Shown piece by piece: positions 34,096 through 44,634 of a stretch of DNA of 64,000 nucleotides. Numbering within the stretch: the stretch's first letter is position 1; each line of letters opens with the position of its first letter. The translations under genes were made by a program, and so were the position numbers. This stretch comes from Symbiodinium kawagutii (Eukaryota; Sar; Dinophyceae; Suessiales; Symbiodiniaceae), in assembly GCA_009767595.1 (NCBI GenBank), contig VSDK01025658.1, positions 186,001 through 250,000 of the forward strand, in the 5' to 3' direction. The notes below the pieces were generated by a model. That model made no database searches, was not told the DNA's origin, and was given only the letters and a program-made list of their open reading frames with translations.

Positions 34096-34165
34096 CTCTT
34101 CGGTGGATCCGGCAACGAGACAGGCATCGCCCACGGCGTCCCCTACGGCGTTGGCCAAGAGCTGC
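34096..34165 (-). CDS. Exon E22 of the Ala-rich gene
   Basis: Acceptor CATGGCCATTCCAG|G, one base, then the open frame containing LLANAVGDAVGDACLVAGS and ending EE|GTGGCA. An AG four bases further in would make it phase 0. TGATGG tract at 34200-34440. Confidence 0.55.
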
Positions 34166-35800
34166 CTGGAATGGCCATGGCCATGGGCGCTGCTTGGGCC
34201 CACAAGCAGTGGTTGATTGCTGGGTGATTGATGCCTCTATAATGAGTACACTGTTAATAACCATGGTCAGTTAGTGGTTACTCATCGTTATGATGGATAA
34301 ACACGACCACTACCCCCCCCACACAGACAGACTTACGGCTCATTGATCGTTGGTGAAAGTGATTGACCGTAAACTGATGGTTCAATGATGGTTCAATGAT
34401 GGTTAAGCATGATCAATGGGGGGGTGAATTCAGCCATCATCCGGTTGGTTTTAAACGAACCATCCCAAATATTCGGCTGCGCTTCTTAGAGTCCAAAGGT
34501 CTCATCAGCATGCTCCCATGTTGTGCAAAACACGCCATACATGGAATACAGGTGAGCTGTGGTAATGGTCTATAGGGGAAAACAAAAATGTTCAAACCTA
34601 TCAACAAGTGGGCAACTATATCAGGATAGTAAAAGGTAACTCTTGATAAAGGGGCAATGGTTAATGGTCCATGTGGTAAGGGTGACAAATGGAATGGCGG
34701 TGGTTCATGATTGTCACCGTCAAAAATGGTTAAGTATGCTTGGATAATCATCCCAGTCTTGTTTCATGATGGTCAAAGGTTGCGATATTCAGGATTAATA
34801 GTGGCTTGGATGGGAACGGTCGCAAGGCAAAGCACTGGGGCAGTTCTCAACATCTATCTTGGTTTATACTGGTTTCTGACATTATCATCAAGAAACGCTG
34901 ATTCTTCTTGGGTGATTGTTCTGATCTATTTCTTGATTATAATCAGTTGATCATTCCGAATGGTTCTCTTCTTGAGCTTCTTTGTGAGTTGGAACTACGC
35001 ATTCTTCAAGCATCATCAACCAGCCGCAACAATTGACGGGTGGCAGCGATGGACCATGACTTTCCACGTCTTAAATCATTGTCAACCATATAAAACCGTC
35101 AGCGACCATCCACTACTATCAACCATCATAAAATATAAACTGCATGTACCAATCATAAACAGAGCGGGCAGTCAACCATCATTGCTGAAGATGATTTGCC
35201 ATTTATCATTAACATTTCATAATTACACATTGTTGGCAATAATTCATTCATCATCCTCAACCAGCCACTAGCCAACCCCCATGAAATATCATTGTTGGCC
35301 GTCCATCAGCTATGATTGACCATCAATAAGCATCCTGAAGCGATACTAGTAATCATTGAACTCGGTTCACTATGATTCTGCCCGCTAGCCAACCGCTAAA
35401 CATAGGTGTATCACCAATTAAATGTCACGAAAATCAATACCAGCCACCAACCGACCAACCATGAACTAACTATAAGCGATCATCAGTCTTCATAACTAGC
35501 CACAACCAACCATAGTGGGTCATCAATTCATGACCATTAGCCACCAACTCACCGTGCACCCACATTCAGGATTATCACAAACCATTGCTTTTCCTCAACC
35601 ATGTTGAACTTATCATTCATTATTTAGCATCATACACTGTCATTACCCATCATCAGTCACCATCAACCATCACTAATCATCACCATTCATCATTACCCAT
35701 CTTGAGCCATCAAATAGACACCATTCAACCGCCATTTCACCACCATTTGATCCTCATGAACCAGATCTTCTGGCCGTCCCAGTCGCGCGTCAGGCGCCAC
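34166..35800. other. Intron between E21 and E22, paired tracts
   Basis: GGTTCAATGATGG-type at 34200-34440, unique middle, CATCAACC/CCATCA-type at 35000-35760. Confidence 0.6.
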
Positions 35801-35851
35801 GCGCAAATGCCGGGCAGCGGCAAAGGCGGCGGCAACGACCAAGGTGACCAA
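35801..35851 (-). CDS. Exon E21 of the Ala-rich gene
   Basis: Phase-0 exon of 17 codons, LVTLVVAAAFAAARHLR. Acceptor GCCCCGGCACGGCACCAG|TTG (not G at +1), donor CGC|GTGGCG. The AAFAAAR core is shared with E1. Long CCATCA tract to the left (35000-35760). Confidence 0.6.
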
Positions 35852-36251
35852 CTGGTGCCGTGCCGGGGCAGTCCGGTTGCAACCAGGAGTTATACTATTT
35901 GATAGTAGCGATAATGGTTTTAAGTTACAAAACTCAATTAAAAAGGTCAAAATTTTGGCGGTTACTGATGGTCACCGACTACCTATCAGCGTTCGCCCAA
36001 TCATGAATTTCACAGCGTGTTGCCAAGAATATCTACACCCAAAACCATCCACAAACTTTTTTTTTGTATAACACAGCTATGCGTCCTCGAGGGTGGGTGA
36101 CTTACAACCTCAAATTCTCACTTCCTGTGGTGCAATGATGCATCCGTCCCGTGATGTGGCTTTCGCCTTACTGGGCCCTTGTACTATGATCAGCAGTGCG
36201 ATTCAAACACAAGAAACTGTGATGCCATTCCAGTCCCATGGGCTGCGAAAT

Positions 36252-36497
36252 TTACAGGTTGATGGGTCCATACAAATCCACAGCCTTCCAAAGCCTGACA
36301 CCTCCAACAGCACTTCCAGCAATCCGTAAATGACCATCATCACCAGTGATTTCCAGCTGTTGGTTTATCAGTGCTCCCATATCCGGGAGCTTCAGATGCT
36401 GCAAAACCGAACGCTTCACGGAAGTCGGATTATACATAAATGCATTTGGGGGTTGCTCAAGATAGGGGTACACCAAATCATCCACTTTATTAGCCAT
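36252..36497 (-). CDS. Small ORF of unknown function overlapping a repeat
   Basis: 81 codons from an ATG, with balanced composition (SVKRSVLQHLKLPDMGALIN, RIAGSAVGGVRLWKAVDLYG). Its first residues lie inside the left arm of the 36.5 kb inverted-repeat element, so the apparent start is probably not native. Could be a retroelement relic or an unrelated exon. Confidence 0.35.
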   Translation of the reverse strand: MANKVDDLVYPYLEQPPNAFMYNPTSVKRSVLQHLKLPDMGALINQQLEITGDDGHLRIAGSAVGGVRLWKAVDLYGPINL

Positions 36498-36547
36498 TTA
36501 GAATTCTAAACCAATCGTTTGGGGGTTCCCTATTTCGAGAAACAACA
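36447..36547. mobile_element. Small inverted-repeat element, copy C
   Basis: Left arm TTGCTCAAGATAGGGGTACA..CAAATCATCC (36453-36483) and right arm TTTGGGGGTTCCCTATTTCG then AGAAAC (36518-36543) are inverted copies about 35 bp apart. Confidence 0.5.
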
Positions 36548-36934
36548 ATTTGCAATTCTTAACGCCGAAAACTGCCAATGATGGGGATATGGCAGCAGCA
36601 GCAACAATCAATGCATGTATCGATGGATCACCAGTCTGAAACCGCTCATGTCCGATGGGTGGTCTCGGCCACGCCGTCTTGGCAGGTAATCATCCCACAA
36701 AAGGATGGAATTGTCAAAACAATAAATTCCAAGTATCAAGCGGTGGTGGTAATACACTATCGCTAACCGTCCTTAATCGATCCTTTCAACATCATTAATC
36801 AGCCATCATTCAACAATCAGTTCACAATCGTTAACCATCATTTTTCCCTTATTTGAACTATCAACTTATCCATTCATCATCTTTGAACCATGATGTCCAG
36901 ATCTTCATCAATCAACAATTTGCTGTTGCCTCAA

Positions 36935-37027
36935 ACGGCCCTCCGGGCCTGATCGGGTGTTTTGGTGGCAGCTGCAGCTGCGCTTTGCCATGGCAGAGTT
37001 TATGTGCACAAAGATTGGCCCCTGATC
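36935..37027 (-). CDS. Exon E20 candidate, frame and edges unresolved
   Basis: A GC-rich island exactly at a tract switch (CCATCA 36760-36910, TGGTGG 37040-37120). Acceptor CTCCTTCACTACAACAG|GAT is good. Phase 0 gives DQGPIF then a GTGCAC donor; phase 2 is open across the island and contains KAQLQLPPKH. Confidence 0.35.
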
Positions 37028-39371
37028 CTGTTGTAGTGAAGGAGCTGGTTCATTGTGGATACTAGTTTTGGTGGTGGTCAAAAATGGTGAAAGATGGCCA
37101 ACAGTGATTAATGATGGCTCCACAGCTATGGGTGCGCAATGATGATTACATAGTACTTATTACATGAAGATGGTTACATAGCAGCTGCCCAATGATGACA
37201 AACAGAATGAAGCATGATTGCCAGCGGTGGGGTCCCATGGTGGTTGCAATAACATTGAGTAGTTCATGGTGCTTGATACCAGTTAGTTGGATCAAAACTG
37301 TAACCAAAACATGACGGCGCCCGTTAAAGTCTGGGATATATACAGCAGTACCTTGCATGGCAGGTTGCCTGCGTCAGAATGAACCGATGTGGGAGGCTCC
37401 ACGTCATTGCCGTGCTCGTCGGTAGATGTGAGCATTTGCAAAAGGACAAATGCATAGCAAATGATGACCGCACAACCTGGACCTGCCCAAAGGCACCTGC
37501 CATGTGCCAGGCTGAAGATAGTCGCACGTCAGCGCTAGCAGGATCACAAAAAAACGTGTTCAACGTTTTCAGGTCACAAGCTTGAGGTAAAACGGTCGGT
37601 AAAGGTTGCGAGCACACCTTCAGTTGGGCGTCGGGTACGGCCTGCTCTTGGAGTTGCTTCACTTCTGCAATCGCCTCCGAAGTGAAGGTACAGGGTATTG
37701 CTCCAAATTGAGGCAAAGCAACATGGTATGCAAATGGGCCTTGCTCTCCATGCTTCAGCCACCCAAAATGTCACAAACTGGAAGTGTCCTGGCAGCAACC
37801 AACTGTACGTTGCAGGGGAGTTGCTTCCCCTATCCGAAGAATGAGGCTTCTTGTCCGGATGCTTCCGCTTTGCCTCGCCTTGAATTGCTGGAATTCACGC
37901 CACAGCCTCTGTGCCTTCCACGTCCGAAACTGTTTACATTCAAATCCTGTGGGGCCTGCCCGGATGTTTGATAGCCCAGCTGGTTCCATCATGACGGCGC
38001 CTTGAGAGTCTGCTTGAACCTCTTGTCATCCACATCCTCTGGCATCCTAGCGAACCTGAACTGCGTGATTCCCTCCACAGGGTCGAGCACCACTGCGGAT
38101 GCGGTGCGGCTCAAAGGCCCAGCTATCCGTGGGTGACCAGTGGGGCTGATCTTCTGTGTTGCTCCCGCATTGGCTTGCGTGACTCACATGTTCATTATAG
38201 TCTGTTATCTCTGATTGCTATCGGTATCAGCCATTTGAAATCATGATCAGAAATGGAGATTTTGAGTACTAGAGATAATGCGTTACTAATTGCAGCTAGC
38301 TATATATCATCTTAGTTTTCGTGTTGCACCTTTGTGCAAAGCAATGATGAATCAACCAAGCCAACTGATGAATATGATTGGTCATCGTCTATGATCTTGA
38401 GGAGAACCATTGATGATGACAAACCACCACTAAATATTCATTATGCACTACTCTACCTATCCTTACTCATCATTGCATTCAATCATTAATAGCAATTCAT
38501 CAATGATTGATAATCAGTATGAAGGTATCTACCATTGCTACATGCACGACCCACTTTATGGCATCGTTCTTCACTGGATATCATTCACTGTCATCAGCCA
38601 GAACAAGCAACCACATGGTGATCATAATGAAGAAACTGTCCATGATCAAACACCATTGGTGTGAGATCCAGATTCATCACCTGTAGATTTGATGGTCGAT
38701 CACCTACTTATGGCACAACTCATGGTGACCTATGAAGATCTGGATCTACCATAATTAATCATGATCAACCTCTGTTGATAATCTATTAGCCACTAATTAA
38801 CCATATGAATAGGTTATGAACCATGATTGAACCATGATTGAACTGGTGTTCAGCAAGTAACCAAACATTAATGAATCATCACTTCCCCGTGATCATCGCT
38901 GTCATTCACCATCATCTGGCCGTAGGATCAACCATGACTTGACACCATGGGACGAACCAGTACTAATTTGCACCACTTAACCATGACTTAACCAAGGTGC
39001 TAACCTCTACTTCACCATCACTACTTAACACCACAGTGCTAACCTCTACTTAATCATCACTACTTAGCCGTTATTCAAAGATACATCAACCACTAGGTAA
39101 GAACCATCGAGTAGGTGGCGAGTGCCATGATCAATGAGTGATGTTCACATCAATGTCAATCAATTGAGTAGTCGATATCATGCTTAATCACAACTTAATC
39201 ATTACTCAGCCACGAATCAAACTGCCTAACCATCAATAAACCACCTGAGCAACTGGTCTTAATCATTAACCATTAGCAAGTAGTCATTCATCATTCATCG
39301 TTAGCCATCAACAGTTACCACCCCACCAGTCGTTGGGGCGGTGCTTCACCGTGACCACTCCGGGTGTTGAC
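37028..39371. other. Intron between E19 and E20
   Basis: TGGTGG/AAGATGG-type at 37040-37120, the decayed ORF region at 37324-38160, unique sequence, then CCATGATTGAACC/ACCATCACTACTTA-type at 38740-39310. Confidence 0.5.
37324..38160 (-). pseudogene. Decayed gene, several frames
   Basis: In minus-strand order: AVVLDPVEGITQFRFARMPE and DVDDKRFKQTLKAPS (about 38100-37990), FRTWKAQRLWREFQQFKA (ORF 37771-37992), FQFVTFWVAEAWRA (37574-37798), then TSEAIAEVKQLQEQAVPDAQ and LSSAWHMAGAFGQVQVVRS (37324-37716). A coherent direction with changing frames indicates a broken coding unit. Family not recognised. Confidence 0.45.
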
Positions 39372-39430
39372 TCCGTAGCGCCCAGGCGCTGCCAGCACAG
39401 CTTCCTGCTCCACCTCCGCTGCTGCCAGCC
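39372..39430 (-). CDS. Exon E19 of the Ala-rich gene
   Basis: Contains LAAAEVEQEAVLAAPGRYG. An acceptor at CTCCCGCAGCGGCAG|GG gives phase 2; another AG six bases earlier is possible, and the frame is open back into the gap. Donor candidate GGA|GTCAAC. CCATCA-type tract at 38740-39310. Confidence 0.5.
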
Positions 39431-39466
39431 CTGCCGCTGCGGGAGGGGCGGGCGGGGGGGCGCGAC

Positions 39467-39513
39467 NNNNNNNNNNNNNNNNNNNNNNNNNNNNNNNNNN
39501 NNNNNNNNNNNNN
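39467..39513. other. Assembly gap, 47 N
   Basis: An N run lies between two very G+C-rich exon-like pieces (E18 and E19). Whether they are one exon or two cannot be told. Confidence 0.99.
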
Positions 39514-39594
39514 CCCCCGCCCCGCGCGCCAGCAGCGGCGGCGGCCACTGCCGCGGCGTTGCGGTCGGCGCTCGTGGGGGCCACCTGCTTTCAG
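39514..39594 (-). CDS. Exon E18 of the Ala-rich gene, cut by an assembly gap
   Basis: Acceptor ATGACTTTCCTGAAAGCAG|GTG opens phase 0 with VAPTSADRNAAAVAAAAAG before the N run at 39513. The donor lies in the gap. TGGTGGGTTCATGG-type sequence to the right (39605-39960). Confidence 0.55.
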
Positions 39595-41105
39595 GAAAGT
39601 CATCGTGGGGGTGGGGGGATGGTGGGTTCATGGTGGGTTCATGGTTGGTTCACGGTTGGTTTTTGGATGCTTTTTGGATGCTTTTTGGATGGTTTGTGGT
39701 TACTTTATGGTTGCGGTGTGGATGGTTAGAATGATGGTTGATCACTGTTGATGAGAATGGTTGATAATGGTGGATGATGATGGCGAGAGAGGATGTTGGT
39801 TCATGGATGGTTGAAGATGGTGATGATTGGGGTGATGATGGGGGATGATGATGGTTGATGATCGTGGCTCATGATGATTCGTAATGGCTAATGATGTTCA
39901 CACTGACATGATGGTTGGCAACTGTTGGTGATAATGGTTGATAAACGTACACATTGATTGATGACGACGCTGAAAAAATAAGAGCTGACATTCAAATCGC
40001 TATGCTGTGTTAAGATAACGGTGCTTGATAACTAGGCTTCATGATGGTTGATACCGGTTCACGTTACTGAAATGCTTGGTAATGGTGAATGATGGTTAAT
40101 GATGGCTGGTGATTATGAAGGAGGAATGGTGGTTGATGGCAGTTTCTGATCATCAAAGCCTCGATAGAGAAACTCCATCAATACCTTGGCCATGTCCGGT
40201 CCAACCCCAGTCACTACCAGCTCATTAGTCATCCAACCAACGTGTGGGTGAGCACCCGGTAGTTTGACTGGTGCTCCTGCTGTTTGCTGGAAGTCTTGGT
40301 TGTTTAGTGATTGGTTCAAGCCAAGGATTAACAAACCTTTCATTGGCTATGCCAACCACCTGGCTAGATCCAACCAGCTCATTGCTTGCTGAAGTCAGCA
40401 CTAACCACCCAACCAAGCAGTGAATCAACAAAGGACCGGTACCAAAGAGAATGTAGTGATGGTTATCAAGGGTTCTTCACGGGCTTGCGATCGTCGATGC
40501 CTTGGATTGTTGGGTTGATGATGGTTGAGACTGGTTCCTCAAAGTGGTTGTCAGCCATCAATATTGATGCTATTGATCGACAATGATGTCCCACATGCTT
40601 TTCTTAACTACTATTAAGCATGATTTGTCATGACTGATCAATCATCATTGTTAACGATTATCAACTACAATGAAGCATCATTCGCCACTCCAGGGTGTAC
40701 TGGGGTTTACTGCAAATGGTAGTCTGTTTCTGGCAGTTTATGCAGCAACCATGCCACACATTTCCGGGCAGACCCGCATTCCTATTTCCGCAACAGGCAA
40801 GGTGGTCCTACGTATACCTAGGCCCAGCCTTTTCCAACCTTGGTACTTGTCTGTCGCCTTTCTGCTTTGTGTCAACAATCATTGGCCGTCATCAAGAATT
40901 CACCACTATCAACCATCATTGACATTCACTATGAACGCCACTAGCCATTATGAACCATGACCAGCCATGATCATCAACTATCAATTCCAGTTACCATTCA
41001 ACCATTTATGCCTCAAACATGATTGGCCACTCCTTGTAGGTCCTCCGCCTCCCGTTTCAAGGGATATACAGATAGCTCCTGGCTCTTTAGCTGGCTCCCA
41101 ACCAC
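39595..41105. other. Intron between E17 and E18
   Basis: TGGTGGGTTCATGG and GGTTGATGATGG-type at 39605-39960 and 40020-40140, unique, then CCACTATCAACC-type near 40900-41000. A weak 16-codon coding-like stretch (ELVVTGVGPDMAK) ends at 40185. Confidence 0.5.
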
Positions 41106-41150
41106 CTTCAGGAACCCTGTTGCCCTCGCCTGGGCGGCAGCCTTTCCAGC
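41106..41150 (-). CDS. Exon E17 of the Ala-rich gene
   Basis: 45-nt phase-0 exon AGKAAAQARATGFLK with acceptor TGGCAAGCTCTCAG|GCT and donor AAG|GTGGTT. CCATCA-type tract to the left (40860-41000). Confidence 0.6.
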
Positions 41151-42358
41151 CTGAGAGCTTGCCAGTGTTTCACCCATGGTTCGGTACCCGGCAGCACTCA
41201 CAGCTGTAGGACTTAGCAAATTGTTTATACTTGGATACATTCATTAGTCGTTGGCAATTTCCTGGTGTAATAAATATAAGTAGCATGCATTTGTCTGGTC
41301 ACTAATTATCAGTAGCATCAAGTCGATGCATTCGTAGCCATGGTCATTTATCTACATGCTGACCATCGCATCACGGGTGATCACTCAAGGATCAAGGGTA
41401 CCCAGCCTGATTAGTCGATACCTATGAATCACGGTTACGAACCACATCAACGAATCTCTTAACCACGGCCAATCATGGTTGATAGCCAGCCACAATCTTT
41501 TTTGTTGAGTAGTAACCAAGCGTTTTCATTCTGGTCAAAACGTAGTGAGGGTCGAGAATGGTCATGGTGAATGGAACCATATGGGGTCGTATTGATGGTT
41601 GTCAACTTGGAATGATAGTGCTTGCCAATGGTTCAGAATGCTGGTGGACAATTTGGGATAGTGGTTGTCAATAATGATAAAACTTTACAGTAAAATTATT
41701 TGTTGCTTACACAATTGTTAATAATGAACAACCAGTAACAATGTTACCCTTCCCTACCAACCATCACTTACGAACCATTATCAACAATGCCAATACTCTA
41801 CTGGTTGTCAATAGCACCGGTTGATCATGGTTTAGTACGTGCTTAAATGATAGAGCAGTCACTTTCCAAGTATCAACAAGCAGCTGTTGACCACCATTGC
41901 AAACAGCTTTTGGTTGTTATCCCCTGTAATATTCATCATCCGGCACCTTTTGGCAAACATCGACCGCTAACCATGATTAAACATGATTACCAACCATCGT
42001 CAACCTTGATCAGTCATCATCAACCATCAACCATTGTAAAGCATCATGAACTAACATCGTCAACCATCAGTTCAAGATCATTGATCACTATTACCCATCC
42101 CTACCACTACTATCCAGAGGCTATACGTCACCATTCTGAACTATCAATCAGCCATTATAAACTATCAACCAACCAGCAGTTGACCACCAATTTTTTCATC
42201 CCTCACCGCAATTAACCACTCCTAACCACCATCATTCACTATCATTAACCACTACTAACCACCATTCTGAACCACATCCATTCACCACCACTGAGGCTAC
42301 CATCCTTACGCACCACGAACCAAGTACCACCAGCACCACCCATTCAGCAACCAGGCAC
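41151..42358. other. Intron between E16 and E17
   Basis: Unique sequence, then CCATCATCAACC-type at 41940-42300. Confidence 0.55.
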
Positions 42359-42427
42359 CGCTCGCGCAGCTGCTTGCGCGCTGGCGAGCGTGCCCATGCC
42401 CGCGGCCAAGGCAGCCAAGTGCACAGC
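42359..42427 (-). CDS. Exon E16 of the Ala-rich gene
   Basis: Phase-0 exon of 23 codons starting AVHLAALAAGMGTLASAQA, with strong acceptor CTTTCTCACCTCTCCAG|GCT and donor GCG|GTGCCT. It sits exactly at a switch from CCATCA-type (41940-42300) to TGGTGA-type sequence (42460-43370), one of the clearest cases. Confidence 0.65.
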
Positions 42428-43678
42428 CTGGAGAGGTGAGAAAGGCTGGAAGAATCACCGCTTCTTTATCATGGTTAGTAATCATGGTGAGTATCAATCA
42501 TGGTTATCATCATGGTTAGTAAATGGCCAACAATAATAGTTAATTACCACTAAATGGTTCGTGCTTGCTTAGTTTACGTATTGAGTTACTGATGGTTATT
42601 GAGAAATAATCATAAGGTTACTTGTAATGGTTCACGATGGTAGTTCATGAGTTAATGACCACTAATAATGGCCAACAATGGTAGCTTATAAGTATTAATG
42701 ATGGTCAACAGTGGTAAACATGATAGTTGACAATTGGTTGACAATAGTGGTTCATTTGATGGCTAGACAGAATGGTTAACAATGGCGGTTCATAACCACT
42801 CAAAAGGGTTAACAACGGGTAGTTTCACAGTTTGCAATGATTGATGGTTGTGATTATTCTCTTCCATTGCCAAGACTGAATGGTACTGATGGATTTGATA
42901 TTGAATGGCGGTGGTTAATCATCTTTGAATGATGGTGAATTTGATATCTAACAATAACCAATGATGGTTAGGAGCGCTCTTTGATGCTTAATAGTGTTTA
43001 AACATAGTGGTTAGTGCCTAATAGCAATGGAACAGTATTGATGAATCAAGAACCTCTTCAAGTTAAAGGTGTCAAATTGATGAATAGTGGCTACCGAGGG
43101 TGAGTAATTGTGAATTACTACTACTAGTTCATGGTGAAGTTTGTGACTAATTTGATGGTTAATGATCTGTCTAGTTGATGGTTGACTGATGGTTGATAGT
43201 AGTGAAATGATTTATCATGGCGGATGATGGTCGATGGTGTTTCATAAATGGATAATGGATGACTAGTTGATGACTGATGATGTTTCATTTGATGGTTCGG
43301 GATGGTTAGTCAAAATGGTTGATGATGCTTAGTGGAGGTTAACAGTTAATGCTGGTTCATGGTCAATTATGAATAGATGGCTATTCATGGTAACAACTAT
43401 TATTCTGACCACCAGACAGGGCTAGCAATTCAATGAGGGACATGGTCAAACTACTGGTCAAACATCAATTCAGGAGACCATAAACTAACCGTAAGGCACT
43501 TGATGCCTTAACCATCAACCAGTTGGTTGGCCTCTATTAGTCAACTCAGGGTGAATTGACAAACAGAATGTGAACCGTGGTTGCTCGTTTGATCATTTGG
43601 TCAACAATGCACCGCAGTTGTGTGGTCCAGCAACTGCAGGTGGTTTAACCAAGGGTTATCTAAATTAAAGGGCACCAC
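42428..43678. other. Intron between E15 and E16
   Basis: About 0.9 kb of ATGGTTAGTAATCATGG/TGATGGTTGA-type sequence (42460-43370), then unique. Confidence 0.55.
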
Positions 43679-43706
43679 CTGGTAGCCTCCTGAGCTTTGA
43701 CAGCTG
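43679..43706 (-). CDS. Exon E15 candidate of the Ala-rich gene
   Basis: Acceptor AAATTTTATATGCAG|CAG and donor CCAG|GTGGTG enclose 28 nt readable as AVKAQEAT with two bases over at each side; KAQ recurs in E14. The small size keeps confidence low. Confidence 0.4.
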
Positions 43707-44586
43707 CTGCATATAAAATTTGTTGGAGCTGACTTGCCAAGGAAACAAATTGGATGGTTGATTGTATGTGATCACCACTGTAGATCATCACTACCACAAT
43801 CATCCAGGATTAATTCACTTCTACGACCCACCAGCAGTGCACAGGGTGTTTCCGGGTCCTGCGGAACACCAGGCCACTAGACAGATACAGCACTCAATGG
43901 TAAGACCAACTGCGTAAGAACACATATCAGTACTATCAATAACTACTTTTCTACCAGCAGTTAGCTTGCAATAAATATCACCATTATTGGTGGCTTCAAC
44001 AATTGTAAGTCAACTTGCTGTTTGATAAGCGATCGTATATCATGATAACGGCGTTTACTGTTTGGATTCGGAGTTCGTGCATGGTCTTAAGACTCCAGTG
44101 CATTGTTCCATTGACAAATGTGCTTGGCACGTGATGATCAGCTGCCTGTGGGATGTCGTTGCCATCGCAAACCAATGGTGATCACATTCTGTTGCGAGCA
44201 GCACTTACCATATGGCACCATATGGTCATTAGTACGTGGATGCCCATGAATCGTAGTTGTGAATGGTATCAGTGGTTGATCAGGTTCCTAGGTGGTTGTG
44301 AATACCATATTAGCAACAATGCGGATACCCATGGCGAATATTGAACCACATTTGTTTCGAGATGGTAGTTGTTATGAATCATGATTAGTGTTTGGCAACA
44401 CCATTGCTTACCAATTGGATATCACCCGCTTGCATTACAAGATTGCCCTATGTGTTGGTTTCTCACACTTGGGAACCCATAAAATGGACGGTTTATTATT
44501 AGAAATGGTTAATCAACTGGATGATACCTGGGGCCTCCATATTGGTACCCTTAACGACCATCAGCACACGCAAAATCACCAGCCGC
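43707..44586. other. Intron between E14 and E15
   Basis: Mostly unique sequence; no gene and weak tracts. Confidence 0.4.
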
Positions 44587-44634
44587 CTGGCCGACTTCGG
44601 CTGCCAGCTGCTCCAAAGGCTTTTGGGCTTTGAC
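44587..44634 (-). CDS. Exon E14 of the Ala-rich gene, GC donor
   Basis: Phase-0 exon of 16 codons, VKAQKPLEQLAAEVGQ. Acceptor AGCTCTCCGCCACCAG|GTC; the in-frame donor is CAG|GCGGCT, a GC type. TGATGG tract at 44640-44780. Confidence 0.55.

Larger units (their letters stand above)
35852..36934. other. Intron between E20 and E21
   Basis: Unique sequence with the ORF at 36252-36497 and element copy C, then a short CATCATTAACC tract at 36760-36910. Confidence 0.45.

Noticed and set aside
40185-40250. ELVVTGVGPDMAK followed by GTATTG as a further exon
   Set aside because: No convincing acceptor, composition unlike the series, and no tract switch at this point.
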